A DNA stretch of 64,000 nucleotides from Pseudomonas frederiksbergensis. GTDB taxonomy: Bacteria > Pseudomonadota > Gammaproteobacteria > Pseudomonadales > Pseudomonadaceae. The stretch covers positions 186,001 to 250,000 of the forward strand of contig NZ_MOBR01000009.1 of NCBI RefSeq assembly GCF_003732705.1, read 5' to 3'. Under the pieces are notes generated by a model. It had not been told where the DNA came from. It did no database searches and saw only the letters and a list, made by a program, of their open reading frames with translations. Shown one piece after another: positions 35,558 through 44,852 of the stretch (position 1 is the stretch's first letter; the number at the start of each line of letters is the position of its first letter). The position numbers and the translations under genes were made by a program.

Positions 35558-38500
35558 TCAAAATCCTTGAATTACCTCAATAGTATCAATGGGCGTACGG
35601 GCTATATAAACGCGACTGCTATCCGCGCTAACGGCAATGCCATATGCAGCGCTACTGCCATCTATCTGATGAATAACTCGCTGAGTCATTACGTCAATTA
35701 CCGTTATTAGTCTGTATGATTCGTGGGAGATATAAGCGCACGCCCCGTCCGGGCTAAATGCGATATAACTTGGTCGGTACGAAACAGGTATATTTTTAAC
35801 TGCTTGATTTGAAGCGGTGCTAATCACTGTAACTGAACCCTCATTGTAGTGGCAGACATAAACAAAAGCTCCATTAGGACTCATCGCAAGGGAAGTGTTC
35901 CCTGGTGTTGGAATGCTTTTCAATACTGTGTGCGTGCGCGTATCTATGACATCTATGTCGTTGTGGTTATCGCTTCTGGTATAGAGCGAGTTGCCGTCGG
36001 GGCTGATGATAATTTTCACGGGGAGCCGAACGGTACTGATGAAAGACAACTTCTGAAGTGTTGCTGCGTCAATTACTGCGATTTGGTAACCCTCGGGATC
36101 ATTGCAGCCAACATAAATTCTTTTGCTATCAGGACTAATAGCAATGCCTATACCGTAACGCACGGGTAGACGTCCTATAACTGTATTACTGGTTGTATCG
36201 GCTACAGCTGGTTGGTTATCATTGCTACAGGTTAGATAAAGACGTCCGCCATCTGGGCTAATAGCTAGGACTCTAGGATTAGAAGCAATTGGCATATTGA
36301 ATCTTGCTACTTCCAATAATGTCGTAGCATCTGCTACGACGATTATACTGCTATAAGTTTCTCGGCAATAAAGACGAGTGCCGTCCGGGCTGATTAAAAT
36401 GTCGCCTGCTCGAACGGCAATAGTACCTAGTGGTGGCTGCGCAGTGATGATTAGATCGGACTCGGTTATAACTGAAGAGCTGCTCGCTATCAATTTATAT
36501 TCCCCTGTGTCCATGTTTGCCTTCACGCCGCTGATAACAACAGTGCCGTCACTATCTGTCTTGAACCCACGTGCTCCGTTCCCACCATCAGCATATTTGA
36601 ACTGCGCGGGCAACGTCAGCGTTACTTCGCCGTTGGCAACTGGTGTGTTGTTTAAGTCGTGCAGGCTAAGTTGGATGTTCTTGACGCGGCCCATCGGTGC
36701 AACTACATACGGTCCATTAATAAACTCCAGTTTAATCGCCGCAACCGCTTTGACGGTATATATGCGTACCGGAAACCTAACCGCCGACGCTCTATCCGCC
36801 ACCTTGTCAAAGTTGACCATAAACGTAACGGTCAACTCCGAACCGTCCTTCAACGTCCTCAACCAATCAATAGGTGCCGGTGTTTCCAGTCCGGCCGAAG
36901 GGATGTGAGCCGGACCTTCCCAAATGATCAACTCATCCTCGGCACCATTCTCTTTTGTTCCTTTCAGACTCAGCCACACCCGTTGACCGCTGAGTTGCAA
37001 CAGCCATTCGTTTACGGCCAGTTTCTCATCACCCTTCAGCCCGGCGACGTTCAGATCCCTTTCCGTCACTCCCGCGATGGTTGGCGTTGGTAAATCAGCG
37101 CTTTGATCCGGAATGTTGAGCACGTTCAAACGCAACGGGAGCGAAGGTTGGGCGGGGTCACTGCCGCGCGTGACGCTATACGTTACGGTCACGGTGGTTC
37201 CCAGACAAAACGCTACCAGCGAGTTCGGCAACGGCACGTCTTTCGGGCTCACTGTCACAATATCGATCGAGGTTGTGGTGTGAGAACCTTCGGCCGGTCT
37301 GCCAGCAGCGGCAGCCCAGGTGACGGTAATCTTGTCGCCGACCTGCATGTCGTCGTAGTCCACGACAGCAGTCAGAACATCTTTGGCAGCCACTGGATTT
37401 AGCGTGGTGCCAGGCGCTTCCTTGATCTCCGGCGCCTTCAACTCCAGTTGCACGCCGCCCACACTCCACACCCGCGCCATCGAAAACCGCGTCACTTCCC
37501 CCGTGCGTTTACGGTAGTAATCCACTGTCACCGTGCCATTGAGGTTGGGGTGGATATGCTCTGGCCTGACAAAAAACGGTACCGGTTTGCCGGCGGTCTG
37601 GTTGGTCAGCGGAATTTCGTATAGCGGATGAGCCCCGGTGACCGATCCGGTCCAGCGCAGGCCGACGGTGTCGCCGGCGCGGGTGTCGGAGGGTAGGTTG
37701 AACGGCGCGATCACGTTGGCGCCGTTCGGGGTGTTTTCCGGCAGTAGCACGTCGCCGTCGGCTTCGGTGATTTCCGGTTGTTTGAAATCGGGCAGGGCCA
37801 CGCCGACGCTGAGTTCCAGCGGCAACGAGTCGCGCTCGCTGCGCACCGCCAGGTCGTCGTTGGCCACCACGTAGTAAATCTTCAGCGTGCCGCCTTGCAG
37901 CGGCGCAATTTGGTTGCCGGGCAGGTCGCGGGTGATGGCGGCCTTGCCGTCGCTGTCGGCGACGATGATGGTGATCGGGTAATACGTCTCGCCACCGCCG
38001 GGACGCCGGCCCTGGCAATGCACGGTGATCAGGTCCCCGGTTTTTCGGCCTTCAAAGTACGGCACGGAAATCGTCGCGTAAGGCGAATCCGGCGGCAGGG
38101 TGCCGCCGGGTGCTTGCGCCACGCTCGGGGCAGGTAAACGGCTGATATCGCCTTGCACGCTGACGCTGGCGGTTTTCGACGGGCGATCCGTTTCGCCGCT
38201 GCGCACCCGCACGTAGGACACCGTGGCGAAGCCTTGGGCGATGGCTTTGACGGCGGCGTTGGGGATGGTGAAGTCGAGCTGAAACGGCACGAAGTCCACC
38301 AACTCTTGCAACGGCCCGACAATGATCGGCGAGCCTTGGGCGGGCGTACCGGTCCAGGTGAGCCGGACAGTGTCGCCCACCGCGAAGTCTGCGGTGGTGG
38401 TGTAGACCCGCACCACGACATCGTCGTCGCCCAACTGGTCGAGATCGATGCTGTTGGTGGGTCTGTTGTTGACCAGAACCAGCGGCGCATCCAGCCGATT

Positions 38501-39277
38501 CCCCCCCAGATCCACCAGCACATAACTGAAGGGCGCCCACGGATCACGTTCATCCGGGTAGTTACCGACGCAGTCGATCACCTGATACGTCACCACCACC
38601 CGCGAGCCATCGCCGGCCTTTTCGATCACATCGCGGGTGAAGGTGATCACGATAGGGTTGTTCACCGGGTCATCGACCTGTTCCTGGGTCACCGGATAGT
38701 GCATCACCTCCTGACTGCCCCAACGACAGACGATGCGGTCGAACGCCGTCATGTTTTCATACGGCTCAATCCGCAACTGCACACCGCGATCCGCCATATC
38801 GGCATCGACACCGCCGGAGATGTCCGTCAGGAAGGTGTAGCGAAAGCCCGAATGCCCCGGCTCGGGGCTGTCGTCGTAACCGCCGGGGCGGGTGGTCTTG
38901 ACCAGATAGGTTTCCTTCGGCTCCGAGTCTTCCGGTCCTTGACTGCGGCGTCTCACCCGATAAAAAACCGGCATCGCGTCACCTTCCAGCACTTGACTGC
39001 GCGGCACCCAAAGCACCACTTGCTGGTTCACTTCATGGTCAAACTGGATGGATTTGCTGGCGGCTGGCGAGGTGAGGCTGTGCCAGAACAGTTCAACCTC
39101 ATCGCCGATGCCCATCACACCCCAGGGGGAGATGATGCATTGCAGGTTGCCTTCAAGGGCACGAATCGGGATGCCGCCGGCGTAGTGCCGAGGGTCGATC
39201 AGGTCAGTGCCGGACGGGAAGTAGGGCGGGCGCAGGGCGAGGGTGGAATCGGATTCAAGTGCAGGTAACCGGGTCAT
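35558..39277 (-). CDS. Large Ig-like repeat protein with C-terminal YVTN-type beta-propeller
   Basis: A 1239-residue protein without a signal peptide. Residues from about 80 to 900 consist of repeated Ig-like beta domains of about 100 residues, each with a VGDTVRLTWTG or GDKITVTWAA-like strand and often starting 'LPAP..' or 'PEI.EA'. A big-1-like domain follows (VKNIQLSLHDLNNTPVANGE). From about residue 960 there are seven propeller blades marked by ISPDGTRLY, ISPDGGRLY, ISPDSKRIY, ISPDGNSLY, MSPNGAFVY, FSPDGACAY and VSADSSRVY. ATG at 39277 follows AAGGAGCC. The 3' part of the gene (the propeller) is visibly AT-richer than the 5' part. Such proteins may be surface or secreted binding proteins; the export path is not evident. 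Confidence 0.8.
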   Translation of the reverse strand: MTRLPALESDSTLALRPPYFPSGTDLIDPRHYAGGIPIRALEGNLQCIISPWGVMGIGDEVELFWHSLTSPAASKSIQFDHEVNQQVVLWVPRSQVLEGDAMPVFYRVRRRSQGPEDSEPKETYLVKTTRPGGYDDSPEPGHSGFRYTFLTDISGGVDADMADRGVQLRIEPYENMTAFDRIVCRWGSQEVMHYPVTQEQVDDPVNNPIVITFTRDVIEKAGDGSRVVVTYQVIDCVGNYPDERDPWAPFSYVLVDLGGNRLDAPLVLVNNRPTNSIDLDQLGDDDVVVRVYTTTADFAVGDTVRLTWTGTPAQGSPIIVGPLQELVDFVPFQLDFTIPNAAVKAIAQGFATVSYVRVRSGETDRPSKTASVSVQGDISRLPAPSVAQAPGGTLPPDSPYATISVPYFEGRKTGDLITVHCQGRRPGGGETYYPITIIVADSDGKAAITRDLPGNQIAPLQGGTLKIYYVVANDDLAVRSERDSLPLELSVGVALPDFKQPEITEADGDVLLPENTPNGANVIAPFNLPSDTRAGDTVGLRWTGSVTGAHPLYEIPLTNQTAGKPVPFFVRPEHIHPNLNGTVTVDYYRKRTGEVTRFSMARVWSVGGVQLELKAPEIKEAPGTTLNPVAAKDVLTAVVDYDDMQVGDKITVTWAAAAGRPAEGSHTTTSIDIVTVSPKDVPLPNSLVAFCLGTTVTVTYSVTRGSDPAQPSLPLRLNVLNIPDQSADLPTPTIAGVTERDLNVAGLKGDEKLAVNEWLLQLSGQRVWLSLKGTKENGAEDELIIWEGPAHIPSAGLETPAPIDWLRTLKDGSELTVTFMVNFDKVADRASAVRFPVRIYTVKAVAAIKLEFINGPYVVAPMGRVKNIQLSLHDLNNTPVANGEVTLTLPAQFKYADGGNGARGFKTDSDGTVVISGVKANMDTGEYKLIASSSSVITESDLIITAQPPLGTIAVRAGDILISPDGTRLYCRETYSSIIVVADATTLLEVARFNMPIASNPRVLAISPDGGRLYLTCSNDNQPAVADTTSNTVIGRLPVRYGIGIAISPDSKRIYVGCNDPEGYQIAVIDAATLQKLSFISTVRLPVKIIISPDGNSLYTRSDNHNDIDVIDTRTHTVLKSIPTPGNTSLAMSPNGAFVYVCHYNEGSVTVISTASNQAVKNIPVSYRPSYIAFSPDGACAYISHESYRLITVIDVMTQRVIHQIDGSSAAYGIAVSADSSRVYIARTPIDTIEVIQGF

Positions 39278-39385
39278 GGGAAGGCTCCTTTGCCGCAGGA
39301 CGGGCATTGGTGCTATCACACGAAAAATGATGGGGTATTGGCTACTGTCAGATCTGACAGTGGCGACGGGTGGTCGATGTACAAA

Positions 39386-39815
39386 CCCTGTGGGAGCGAG
39401 CCTGCTCGCGAAAGCGGTGGGTCAGCCACCTTCAATGTTGAATGTGAAACCGCCATCGCGAGCAGGCTCACTCCCACAGGGATTGGTGCCGAACACGGAT
39501 TTTGTGTTCACCGAAGATCCCCTGTGGGAGCGAGCCTGGTCGCGAAAGCGGTGGGTCAGTCACCTCAATCATGAATGTGAAACCGCCATCGCGAGCAGGC
39601 TCACTCCCACAGGGATTGGTGCCGAACACGGATTTTGTGTTCACCGAAGATCCCCTGTGGGAGCGAGCTTGCTCGCGAAAGCGGTGGGTCAGCCACCTTC
39701 GATGTTGAATGTGAAACCGCCATCGCGAGCAGGCTCACTCCCACAGGGATTGGTGCCGAACACGGATTTTGTGTTCACCGAAGATCCCCTGTGGGAGCGA
39801 GCTTGCTCGCGATGA
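39386..39815. repeat. REP-based tandem repeat, three 133-134 bp units plus a partial one
   Basis: The word CTGTGGGAGCGAG recurs at 39388, 39522, 39655 and 39789 (spacing 134, 133, 134). Each full unit has an inverted REP pair and then a common spacer with GGTGCCGAACACGG and TTCACCGAAGATCC. The fourth copy ends after its first arm. The array lies upstream of both the Ig-like gene and the small exported-protein gene. Confidence 0.93.
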
Positions 39816-39978
39816 ACGATAACGCGTTAAACCTGGCCATCACCCGTGACTTGAAGGTCACAACAGGACTCAAACACCTGCACCAACAGGAACCGGCATT
39901 AAAGCATCCGCTCGCTTCTGCGTTATTTCTGTAACGCACCAGCGGCATGCCGCCATTGAGTACAGGAGATTCAGCAAC

Positions 39979-40344
39979 GTGAGTAACAGCAAGAGGGTTG
40001 TCTTGGGGTTGGCTTTGGCCGTGTTATCGGCGAACGCTGCTGCAGAATTGCCTCACAACTCGATTTTGAGCCGTTATGGCATGACGCCCGATGAGTTGCC
40101 GAAACCGGCAGTGATCGAAACCCAAGAACCTGTCGACGAGAAAAGTCGCTTTCATATCGAGCCGGAGCAGCCTTGGGCGACGATCCGGATCGGTGACGGG
40201 AAGAAACCGCAAGTGACCGGCAATATCAGTATCGATAATTCAGTGCAGCAGGAATATGACCGGTGCCAGAAGCTGCGGGCGGAGATGATCAAGCGCGGGG
40301 AGCGTTATGTTGTCTGCGATACCAGCATTCCGGGGATGCCGTGA
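39979..40344 (+). CDS. Small exported protein of unknown function
   Basis: A 121-residue protein starting at GTG, with CAGGAG 10-15 bases upstream. It has a signal peptide (VVLGLALAVLSANAAA, cleaved before ELPHNS). The mature part is hydrophilic and has two cysteines (DRCQKLRAEM and YVVCDTS) that may form a disulfide. I know no family. It is followed by a REP pair. Confidence 0.7.
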   Translation: MSNSKRVVLGLALAVLSANAAAELPHNSILSRYGMTPDELPKPAVIETQEPVDEKSRFHIEPEQPWATIRIGDGKKPQVTGNISIDNSVQQEYDRCQKLRAEMIKRGERYVVCDTSIPGMP

Positions 40345-40367
40345 TTTTGCAGCGTCTGTGAGGGCCT

Positions 40368-40435
40368 CTTCGCGAGCAAGCCCGCTCCCACATTTGGAAT
40401 GCATTCACCTGTGGGAGCGAGGCTTGCCCGCGAAG
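40368..40435. repeat. REP inverted pair
   Basis: Arms at 40368-40392 and 40410-40435 are near-perfect reverse complements around a short AT-rich loop. They lie between two convergent small genes and may help end both transcripts. Confidence 0.85.
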
Positions 40436-40450
40436 AACGATAACGCGGTC

Positions 40451-40675
40451 TCAATCTTCCTTGCGAACCGTCGCCACATCATTGGCATTGACCTTCACTT
40501 TCGCCCCGGAAATATCTTCGAATTCATAGAAGCCGTCCTTGGTTTTGGTTTTCGGCATGTCCTTGGTCAAATACTGGGTGCCGTTCTGCAAGGTCACCAC
40601 CGTTGGCGTCGAGCAACCGGCCAGGGCCAGGAAGGCGGCTACTGCCAGGGGCAGGCCCAGGGTTTTGATATTCAT
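40451..40675 (-). CDS. YgdI/YgdR-family small lipoprotein (DUF903)
   Basis: A 74-residue lipoprotein. The signal peptide ends in the lipobox LALAGC, with Cys at about residue 21. The mature part TVVTLQNGTQYLTKDMPKTK, then YEFEDISGAKVKVNANDV, is the SH3-like YgdI/YgdR fold. ATG at 40675 follows GAGAGG; an upstream ATG two codons earlier is less likely. It is probably anchored in the cell envelope; function unknown. Confidence 0.88.
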   Translation of the reverse strand: MNIKTLGLPLAVAAFLALAGCSTPTVVTLQNGTQYLTKDMPKTKTKDGFYEFEDISGAKVKVNANDVATVRKED

Positions 40676-40875
40676 ACACACCTCTCATGATGCTGAAAAA
40701 ATCAGTGTGACTGCGTTCAGTCATCACTGTTGCTCTATGGCGATTGGTGCCATGGATCGGCAGAAAGTTCGATGGTCACCTGAAAAATGCTGGATTAGCC
40801 GCGCCGCCCATCTTTTTCCGTTTGCGCCGGCCGGGCATGGCTGGTATCTGTACGCATAACCAGTACTCGCTCGCC

Positions 40876-42543
40876 ATGGCCCTTTTTCCTGTGACTGCAA
40901 ACCCGCTCGACGATCCGTTCTATTACCTGAACAACTTTATGCAAGTGCTTGATTGGCTTGAGCATCGCTATGCCGATGTGTTGAGTCCGCAAGAACAGCA
41001 TTTCATTCTTGAGTTCAACCGGCTGCCCCGTGAATCCCGGGCACTGCTGGTGCGGATGGTGATGCGCAAGGGTCTGCATTTCAGGGCTGGCAAGCTGCAT
41101 TACGTTGAGATCGGCGATATTGCCAGTGCAGCCTGCCCATTGCTGGAACTGGGCTGGATCGATGAGCAGGCGCCGTTATTAATAGAAGAACTGTTCGACG
41201 TACTGCTCAAGGCCGAGATTCTCCAATGCCTGGGCCATGCCATCGAGCAGCCTAAAGGCAAAAAGACCGATTGGCTGCCGCTGCTGGGTGAGCAGTTTCC
41301 CGAATCCCGCAGTTTCCAGCAGTGGTGCCCGACGCTGGATGACCGCTTGTTCAGCCTGACCATCATGGGCCTGTGCGACCGGTTGCGCTTGATGTTCTTC
41401 GGCAATCTTTACCAGGACTGGTCGGAGTTTGTGCTGGCTGACCTCGGTATCTACACCTATGAAAAAGTCGAGTTCTGCGATGATTCTCGCGGCCTGCGCA
41501 GCCGTGAGGACGTGGACGCCTGTGTGTTCTTGCACGAGTGTCAGCAGCGCTTCGAGGCTGGTGAAGCGGTGGCGGATGTTGTCGGGCAGATCAACGCATT
41601 GGCGCTGAGCAATCCGTGGCTGCAACGCCGTCGCGGCAAGCTGCTGTTCCAGATCGGCCAGCACTGCGAACGCATCGCCGATTTCTCCACGGCGTTGGGC
41701 ATTTACCGCGAATGTGGGTATCCCGGCGCGCGCCTGCGTTTGATTCGAGTGTTGGAGCGTTGCACTGAATACGCGTTGGCACTGGAACTGGCGATCATCG
41801 CCGAGCTATCGCCGCAAAGCGCCACCGAACAACAGCAGTTGCTCCGTGTGCTGCCGAGGCTGCGGCGCAAACTGGGCGGGCCGCCGATCAAACGCGCAGG
41901 TCCCCGGGTCATGGAACGCCTGGACCTGCAACTGCCCCGCACCGATCTGGCGCTGTCGGTGGAGTATTACGTGCAGGCGCACCTGGCCGAAGAGTCGGCG
42001 CCGGTGCATTACGTCGAGAACAGTCTGATCAATTCGCTGTTCGGCTTGCTCTGCTGGCCGGCGATTTTCGCGCCGTTGCCGGGGGCGTTTTTCCACCCGT
42101 TCCAGCGCGGGCCGGTGGACTTGCTCAATGAAGACTTTCACGCTCGCCGAGCCGAATGGTTCCAGGCCTGCCTCGCCGAGCTGGATGACGGACGCTACCG
42201 CCAGACGATCCGCGAGCGTTATCTGGCCAAGTGGGGCGTGCAGTCGCCGTTCGTGTTCTGGGGCGCGCTGAGCGAAGAACTGCTCGATCAAGCGCTGGAC
42301 TGCCTGCCGGCCGAACACCTCAAGCACTGGTTCAATCGCCTGCTGCTGGACATCAAGGCCAATCGCGCCGGGATGCCGGACCTGATCCAGTTCTGGCCGC
42401 ACAACAAGACCTACCGCATGATCGAGGTCAAAGGCCCCGGCGACCGCCTGCAAGATAACCAATTGCGCTGGCTGGAGTTCTGCCACGAACACCAGATGCC
42501 GATTGCGGTGTGCTACGTGCAATGGGCGGAGCAGAGCGCTTGA
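40876..42543 (+). CDS. VRR-NUC domain nuclease, FAN1-like
   Basis: A 555-residue protein close in length to the FAN1 homologue of P. aeruginosa. The N-terminal half is helical (a SAP-like and TPR-like region; FYYLNNFMQVLDWLEHRYAD). The C-terminus carries the VRR-NUC catalytic core MPDLIQFWP, then IEVKGPGDRLQDNQLRW, that is the PD..ExK residues of the PD-(D/E)XK fold. FAN1 proteins are structure-specific 5' flap nucleases that unhook interstrand crosslinks. ATG at 40876 is chosen by family length; the ribosome site is poor and an earlier start (40837) is possible. Its stop codon overlaps the start of the next helicase gene. Confidence 0.9.
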   Translation: MALFPVTANPLDDPFYYLNNFMQVLDWLEHRYADVLSPQEQHFILEFNRLPRESRALLVRMVMRKGLHFRAGKLHYVEIGDIASAACPLLELGWIDEQAPLLIEELFDVLLKAEILQCLGHAIEQPKGKKTDWLPLLGEQFPESRSFQQWCPTLDDRLFSLTIMGLCDRLRLMFFGNLYQDWSEFVLADLGIYTYEKVEFCDDSRGLRSREDVDACVFLHECQQRFEAGEAVADVVGQINALALSNPWLQRRRGKLLFQIGQHCERIADFSTALGIYRECGYPGARLRLIRVLERCTEYALALELAIIAELSPQSATEQQQLLRVLPRLRRKLGGPPIKRAGPRVMERLDLQLPRTDLALSVEYYVQAHLAEESAPVHYVENSLINSLFGLLCWPAIFAPLPGAFFHPFQRGPVDLLNEDFHARRAEWFQACLAELDDGRYRQTIRERYLAKWGVQSPFVFWGALSEELLDQALDCLPAEHLKHWFNRLLLDIKANRAGMPDLIQFWPHNKTYRMIEVKGPGDRLQDNQLRWLEFCHEHQMPIAVCYVQWAEQSA

Positions 42544-44852
42544 GCTACAGCATCGCGGTGCGGGCGCTGTGTGAGTTCACCGCCAAGGTCGGTGACCTGA
42601 ACCTGCGCTTCACTCCATCGCCGACCGCGCTGGAAGGCATCGTCGGCCATCGCACGGTCGCGTCCCGCCGCAGCGACAGCTACCAAAGCGAAGTGGCGCT
42701 GGAAGGGCTGTATCAAACGCTGAAGGTCAGGGGCAGGGCGGACGGTTACGATCCTGCGCAAAACTGCCTGGAGGAAGTCAAAACCTATCGCGGCGACCTG
42801 AGCAAACAACCCGCCAACCACCGCCAATTGCACTGGGCCCAGGCCAAGGTCTACGGCTGGCTGATGTGCCAGAAGCTGCAATTGGCGCAAATCAATCTGG
42901 CGCTGGTGTATTTCGACATCGTCAGCGAGAAAGAAACCTGTCTGGTCGAGGGCTTCAGCGCCGCTGAGCTGGGGGCGTTCTTCGAGCACCATTGTCGATT
43001 GTTCCTGCATTGGGCCGAGCAGGAAATGGCTCATCGCGACGCCCGCAACCAAGCGGCGCAGGGCTTGACGTTTCCCCACGCCGGGTTTCGTCCGGGGCAA
43101 CGGCATCTGGCTGAGTCAGTGTTCAAGGCTGTCAGCACCGGTCGCTGCCTGATGGCGCAGGCGCCCACCGGGATCGGCAAGACCGTTGGCACGTTGTTCC
43201 CGATGCTCAAGGCGTTGGCGCCGCAGCAACTGGACAAGGTGTTCTTCCTCACGGCGAAAACCCCGGGGCGCAAACTGGCACTGGACGCCGCGCAGGTGAT
43301 CCTCGACAGCGCCGACGCGCCACCGTTGCGAGTGCTGGAAATGATCGCCCGGGACAAGGCCTGTGAGCACCCGGACAAAGCCTGCCACGGCGAATCCTGC
43401 CCGTTGGCCCAGGGCTTCTACGATCGTTTGCCCGCCGCGCGCCAGGCAGCCAGTCAGTTGAGCCTGTTGAACCAGAGCGCCTTGCGTGACGTCGCGCTGG
43501 AGCACAACGTTTGCCCGTATTACCTGAGTCAGGAAATGGCGCGCTGGGCGGACGTGGTGGTCGCTGACTACAACTATTATTTCGACTTCAGTGCCTTGCT
43601 GTTCGGACTGGCCCAGGCCAATAACTGGCGGGTTGCGGTGCTGGTGGACGAAGCCCACAACCTGGTGGAGCGCGGCCGGCAGATGTACAGCGCCAGCCTC
43701 GACCAGGCGACCCTCAACGTCGTGCGCAAAACCGCGCCGCAGCCGCTGAAGAAATCCTTGCAGCGGGTCAACCGTGAATGGAACGCCTTGCATGACCTGC
43801 AACTCAGCCCCTATCAAGCCTACGACAAGGGCCCGGAAAAACTGCTCCAGGCCTTGTCATCGTGCAGCGCGAGCATCGGCGACTACCTCAACGATCATCC
43901 CCAGGGCCTGGACAGCGCCTTACAGAATTTCTACTTCGACATCTTGCAGTTTGGCCGGGTGGCGGAGCTGTTCGATGAGCAGTTTCTGTTCGACATCAGC
44001 AAGCGCGACCTGGAGCGTAAACGCAATCTGTCACAGCTGTGCCTGCGCAACGTGGTGCCCGCCGGGTTCATCCGCCCGCGCCTGACGGCGGCGCGCAGTA
44101 CCGTGCTGTTTTCCGCGACCCTGAGCCCCCGGCATTACTATGCGGACCTGTTGGGCACACCGGCGAATACGGTGTGGATCGATGTGGAGTCGCCCTTTCA
44201 CGCGGACCAGTTGCAGGTCAGCATTGTCAGCCAGATTTCGACCCGGTTCGTTCACCGTCAGGCGTCCCTTGAGCCGATTGTCGAGCTGATCGCCCGGCAG
44301 TTCACCGAGCGCCCTGGTAACTACCTGGCGTTTTTCAGCAGCTTCGATTATCTGCAACAAGTGGCGCAGTTACTGGCCGAGCGGCATCCGCACATTACGT
44401 TGTGGTCGCAGTCCCGGGGTATGGCCGAACGTCAGCGCCAGGACTTCCTCGACCAATTCACCGCTCACAGCCAGGGCGTCGGCTTCGCGGTACTGGGCGG
44501 GGCATTCGGCGAAGGCATCGACTTGCCCGGCGCCCGACTGATCGGCGCTTTCATTGCGACCCTGGGGCTGGCGCAACTGAACCCGGTCAACGAACAAATG
44601 AAACACCGCATGGCGGCGATTTTCGGCGCCGGTTATGACTACACCTACCTGTACCCCGGCGTGCAGAAAGTCGTGCAGGCCGCCGGCCGGGTGATCCGCA
44701 CCCAGCAGGATCAGGGCGTGGTGATGCTGATCGATGACCGGTTTGGCGACAGCAAGGTCAAGCAGTTGCTGCCGCGTTGGTGGTCTGTTCGCTCAGCATC
44801 CGCACCCATTCAGTTGCAAAGCGATGACAGTCGCCTGGCCAGCGAGCGGTGA
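42540..44852 (+). CDS. XPD/DinG-like DNA helicase with N-terminal PD-(D/E)XK nuclease-like domain
   Basis: A 770-residue superfamily 2 helicase. Residues 1-170 look like a Cas4/RecB-type nuclease (GRADGYDPAQNCLEEVKTYR gives D...EVK). Walker A is APTGIGKT, the DEAH box is VDEAHN, and a cysteine set between them (CEHPDKACHGESC ... NVCPYY) fits an iron-sulfur cluster as in XPD and DinG. Motif VI is AAGRVIRTQQDQG. The TTG at 42540 (LSYSIAVRALCEF) is preferred; ATG at 42522 and GTG at 42510 are in frame but lie inside FAN1. The TTGA overlap with FAN1 suggests a joint crosslink or structure-specific repair function. The end overlaps the convergent DJ-1 gene. Confidence 0.88.
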   Translation: MSYSIAVRALCEFTAKVGDLNLRFTPSPTALEGIVGHRTVASRRSDSYQSEVALEGLYQTLKVRGRADGYDPAQNCLEEVKTYRGDLSKQPANHRQLHWAQAKVYGWLMCQKLQLAQINLALVYFDIVSEKETCLVEGFSAAELGAFFEHHCRLFLHWAEQEMAHRDARNQAAQGLTFPHAGFRPGQRHLAESVFKAVSTGRCLMAQAPTGIGKTVGTLFPMLKALAPQQLDKVFFLTAKTPGRKLALDAAQVILDSADAPPLRVLEMIARDKACEHPDKACHGESCPLAQGFYDRLPAARQAASQLSLLNQSALRDVALEHNVCPYYLSQEMARWADVVVADYNYYFDFSALLFGLAQANNWRVAVLVDEAHNLVERGRQMYSASLDQATLNVVRKTAPQPLKKSLQRVNREWNALHDLQLSPYQAYDKGPEKLLQALSSCSASIGDYLNDHPQGLDSALQNFYFDILQFGRVAELFDEQFLFDISKRDLERKRNLSQLCLRNVVPAGFIRPRLTAARSTVLFSATLSPRHYYADLLGTPANTVWIDVESPFHADQLQVSIVSQISTRFVHRQASLEPIVELIARQFTERPGNYLAFFSSFDYLQQVAQLLAERHPHITLWSQSRGMAERQRQDFLDQFTAHSQGVGFAVLGGAFGEGIDLPGARLIGAFIATLGLAQLNPVNEQMKHRMAAIFGAGYDYTYLYPGVQKVVQAAGRVIRTQQDQGVVMLIDDRFGDSKVKQLLPRWWSVRSASAPIQLQSDDSRLASER

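Noticed and set aside
39386..39815. CRISPR array or coding gene in the second tandem array
   Set aside because: The units are REP pairs with a constant spacer of the same sequence, and the open frames there simply read through the repeat.
40744..40875. An earlier start for the FAN1-like gene
   Set aside because: The extra 44 residues have no homology that I know and the family length (about 555-560) fits the later ATG; uncertain because that ATG has a weak ribosome site.
40876..44852. A phage-defence system
   Set aside because: Nuclease plus helicase pairs can be defence genes, but the FAN1-type length and VRR-NUC core fit a housekeeping repair protein and no defence or mobility genes are near.
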